From NCBI GenBank assembly GCA_041669225.1, contig JBAYBO010000024.1, positions 1 to 15,638 on the forward strand: a stretch of 15,638 nucleotides of DNA. Direction: 5' to 3'. The notes below the pieces were generated by a model that had not been told where the DNA came from, made no database searches, and saw only the letters and a list, made by a program, of their open reading frames with translations. A program made the translations under genes and the position numbers. The DNA comes from UBA1424 sp041669225. GTDB taxonomy: Bacteria; Bacillota_I; Bacilli_A; RFN20; CAG-826. Every line of letters starts with the position of its first letter. Position 1 is the first letter of the stretch. Positions 14,248 through 15,638 of the stretch are shown here, piece by piece.

Positions 14248-15027
14248 ATGTTATTAACGGTTGATGTGGGGAATACCCTCATTGCCTTTGGGGTTTTTGA
14301 TAAATCCCGGTTAGTTGCCACTTTTAAAACGGCGACTGATATTAAAAAAAGTCTTGATGAATATGTCTCAACGATTGAGACCTTTATTCAATTTCGGAAA
14401 ATTAACAAAAGTGGTTTTCATGGAGCAATCATTTCAAGCGTTGTTCCGTTTCTAACAGAAGTGATTCGCGAGGCAATCCATATTTCCTTTGGACTTGATT
14501 GTTTGGTCTTAACTCCCGGATTAAAAACAGGACTGCCGATTTTAATTGATCACCCAAACGAATTAGGGAGCGACTTGGTTGCTGTCTCGGTTGGGGCCAT
14601 TTCCAAATATAATTTCCCACTTACTATCGCCGATTTAGGCACAGCCATTAAAATATTGGCCATCGATAAAAAGGGTGCTTTCGTTGGTGCGGCTTTTTAT
14701 CCGGGACTTTATGTTGCGGTTGACGCTTTAATTGGTCGTGCTGCCCAACTTTCGCGTGTCTCCTTATCGTGTCCTAAAAAAGTCATTGGGAAAAACACAA
14801 AAGACTCAATGAATGCCGGAGCGATTTATGGAACAGCGGGCATGATTAAAGGTTTAGTCGCCAACTTTGAGGAAGAATTAGGATATCCCACTAAACATGT
14901 ATTGACTGGGGGAGATGCCGTTTATGTCAAAGACCTTCTTCAAGACTTTATCTATGATGAATTTTTACTTTTAGACGGACTGCGCGTCATTTTTGAACGC
15001 AACGAGGTGAGAAACAATGAGAAATAA
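14248..15027 (+). CDS. coaX: Type III pantothenate kinase (CoaX) with altered signature residues
   Basis: Phosphorylates pantothenate, the first step of coenzyme A synthesis. It has 259 residues, the normal CoaX length, with the ASKHA fold. The phosphate motif is DVGNT (6-10). ISSVVP, the PG-x-KTGLPI region (90-98), PGLYVAVDALIGRAAQLSR and VIGKNT are clear CoaX marks. Asp109 (catalytic in the family) is kept. The usual GADR motif reads GSDL (Arg replaced by Leu110), and the usual DFGTATT reads DLGTAIK (Lys135 for Thr). I think this is a divergent CoaX subgroup that still works, but the changes lie in the active site. The ATG at 14248 is set by GGAGGT (14236-14241). The 3' end overlaps the transporter gene by 11 bp, which links uptake and phosphorylation. 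Confidence 0.93.
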   Translation: MLLTVDVGNTLIAFGVFDKSRLVATFKTATDIKKSLDEYVSTIETFIQFRKINKSGFHGAIISSVVPFLTEVIREAIHISFGLDCLVLTPGLKTGLPILIDHPNELGSDLVAVSVGAISKYNFPLTIADLGTAIKILAIDKKGAFVGAAFYPGLYVAVDALIGRAAQLSRVSLSCPKKVIGKNTKDSMNAGAIYGTAGMIKGLVANFEEELGYPTKHVLTGGDAVYVKDLLQDFIYDEFLLLDGLRVIFERNEVRNNEK

Positions 15028-15638
15028 AGTAATTCGGAGCATTGTTTTTGATGCGATGTTCATCGCGATTATCGCCTTGATGGCATTTGTGCCAAATGTT
15101 GGTCTTATTACCGTTAGTCCGTTAATATCGTTTACCCTGCTTCATATCCCGGTATTAGTCGGGGCCGCAATATTTGGTTGGAAGCGCGGATTAATATATG
15201 GAATTGCCTTTGGTCTCTTGTCCTTAATTCAAGCGGCAACTCAGCCAAGAGGAGCTTTTGATCCGCTTTTTATCAATCCCCTTATTTCAGTTCTTCCACG
15301 AGCGCTGTTTGGTTTAGCAGCCGGATTTGCCTTTGAATTATTAAGAAAGATGCCACGTTTATATCAAAAGGGACTATATCTTGCCGGAACATCATTTCTT
15401 ATGACTTTATTACATACGTTCCTCGTCATAACAGCGATTTGGATCGTTTATAAAAGCGATGTGTTAAGAATCTTAGATGTTCAGGATCCACAGTCATTCC
15501 ATTGGTTAAATTTTCTTGGTCTTCTAGCGATTGTCTTAGGGGCCCTTGTCGAAGCTGGAATAGCTGCCGTCATCACCCCTTCTATCGCCCTTCCAATCTA
15601 TCATAAGTACCCATCTATCTTTACCCGAAAGGAGCAAA
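15017..15638 (+). CDS. ECF transporter S component, probably pantothenate-type; 3' end outside the window
   Basis: A membrane substrate-binding subunit of an energy-coupling-factor vitamin transporter. 207 codons are visible, so it is probably nearly complete, since S components have about 180-220 residues. Hydrophobic helices are seen at about residues 9-26, 38-52, 58-73, 95-112, 126-150 and 169-190. The conserved family segment LLHIPVLVGAAIFGWKRG (41-58) and the loop FDPLFINPLISVLPR (81-95) match the ECF S-component family that includes PanT. Specificity cannot be read from the sequence. The 11-bp overlap with coaX is the reason to propose pantothenate. It starts with ATG after GAGGTGA (15004-15010). 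The shared energizing subunits (EcfA/EcfA'/EcfT) are not in the window, as expected for group II ECF systems. Confidence 0.88.
   Translation, partial: MRNKVIRSIVFDAMFIAIIALMAFVPNVGLITVSPLISFTLLHIPVLVGAAIFGWKRGLIYGIAFGLLSLIQAATQPRGAFDPLFINPLISVLPRALFGLAAGFAFELLRKMPRLYQKGLYLAGTSFLMTLLHTFLVITAIWIVYKSDVLRILDVQDPQSFHWLNFLGLLAIVLGALVEAGIAAVITPSIALPIYHKYPSIFTRKEQ

Noticed and set aside
14234..14250. Shared GAGGTAAACAYATG at the starts of glgC (8058) and coaX (14237) as a common regulatory element
   Set aside because: The match is limited to the ribosome binding site, spacer and start codon, and is best explained as a good translation start in this genome.

Overview
The window is ordinary bacterial chromosome from a low-GC Firmicutes/Bacilli-type organism. 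TGA is a real stop codon (rlmN, stp, prkC, rsgA and leuS all end in it) and Trp is TGG, so this is the standard bacterial code and not the Mycoplasma one. The order priA - x - rsmB-like - rlmN - stp - prkC - rsgA - rpe - x, with rpmB on the opposite strand, is the conserved housekeeping block known from Bacillus subtilis (priA-def-fmt-rsmB-rlmN-prpC-prkC-rsgA-rpe-thiN-spoVM-rpmB). Here def-fmt is replaced by a small tautomerase-like unknown, thiN by a six-helix membrane protein, and spoVM is absent. A PrkC kinase reduced to its catalytic domain, with no membrane or PASTA part, suggests a reduced or wall-poor lineage near Erysipelotrichia/Mollicutes. That placement is inference.

Layout. 1-792: 3' part of priA. 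848-1282: a small protein with its own promoter and a terminator after it. 1370-7478: a tightly packed forward operon (several ATGA or longer overlaps) with rRNA/tRNA modification (rsmB-like, rlmN), Ser/Thr phosphorylation signalling (stp, prkC), ribosome assembly (rsgA), the pentose phosphate pathway (rpe) and a membrane protein. It ends at a bidirectional terminator shared with rpmB, which reads back at 7526-7714. 7715-8068: an intergenic region between divergent genes, carrying the rpmB and glgC promoters and strong inverted repeats. 8069-14158: glgC-glgD-glgA-leuS, ADP-glucose and glycogen synthesis followed directly by leucyl-tRNA synthetase. 14248-end: coaX and an ECF transporter S component, a likely pantothenate uptake and CoA-entry pair; the last gene runs off the window.

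The most unusual observation is the rsmB position. The protein keeps the RsmB fold order and the local context of the catalytic motifs, but both catalytic cysteines and the SAM-binding glycine loop are gone, so it looks like a pseudoenzyme kept as an intact 422-codon gene. Other points of interest are the PASTA-less PrkC with a threonine-poor activation loop, a CoaX with altered signature motifs, two perfect inverted repeats at the glgC promoter, and leuS riding on a glycogen operon with no T-box leader. I see no mobile element, CRISPR array, tRNA or rRNA gene in the window.
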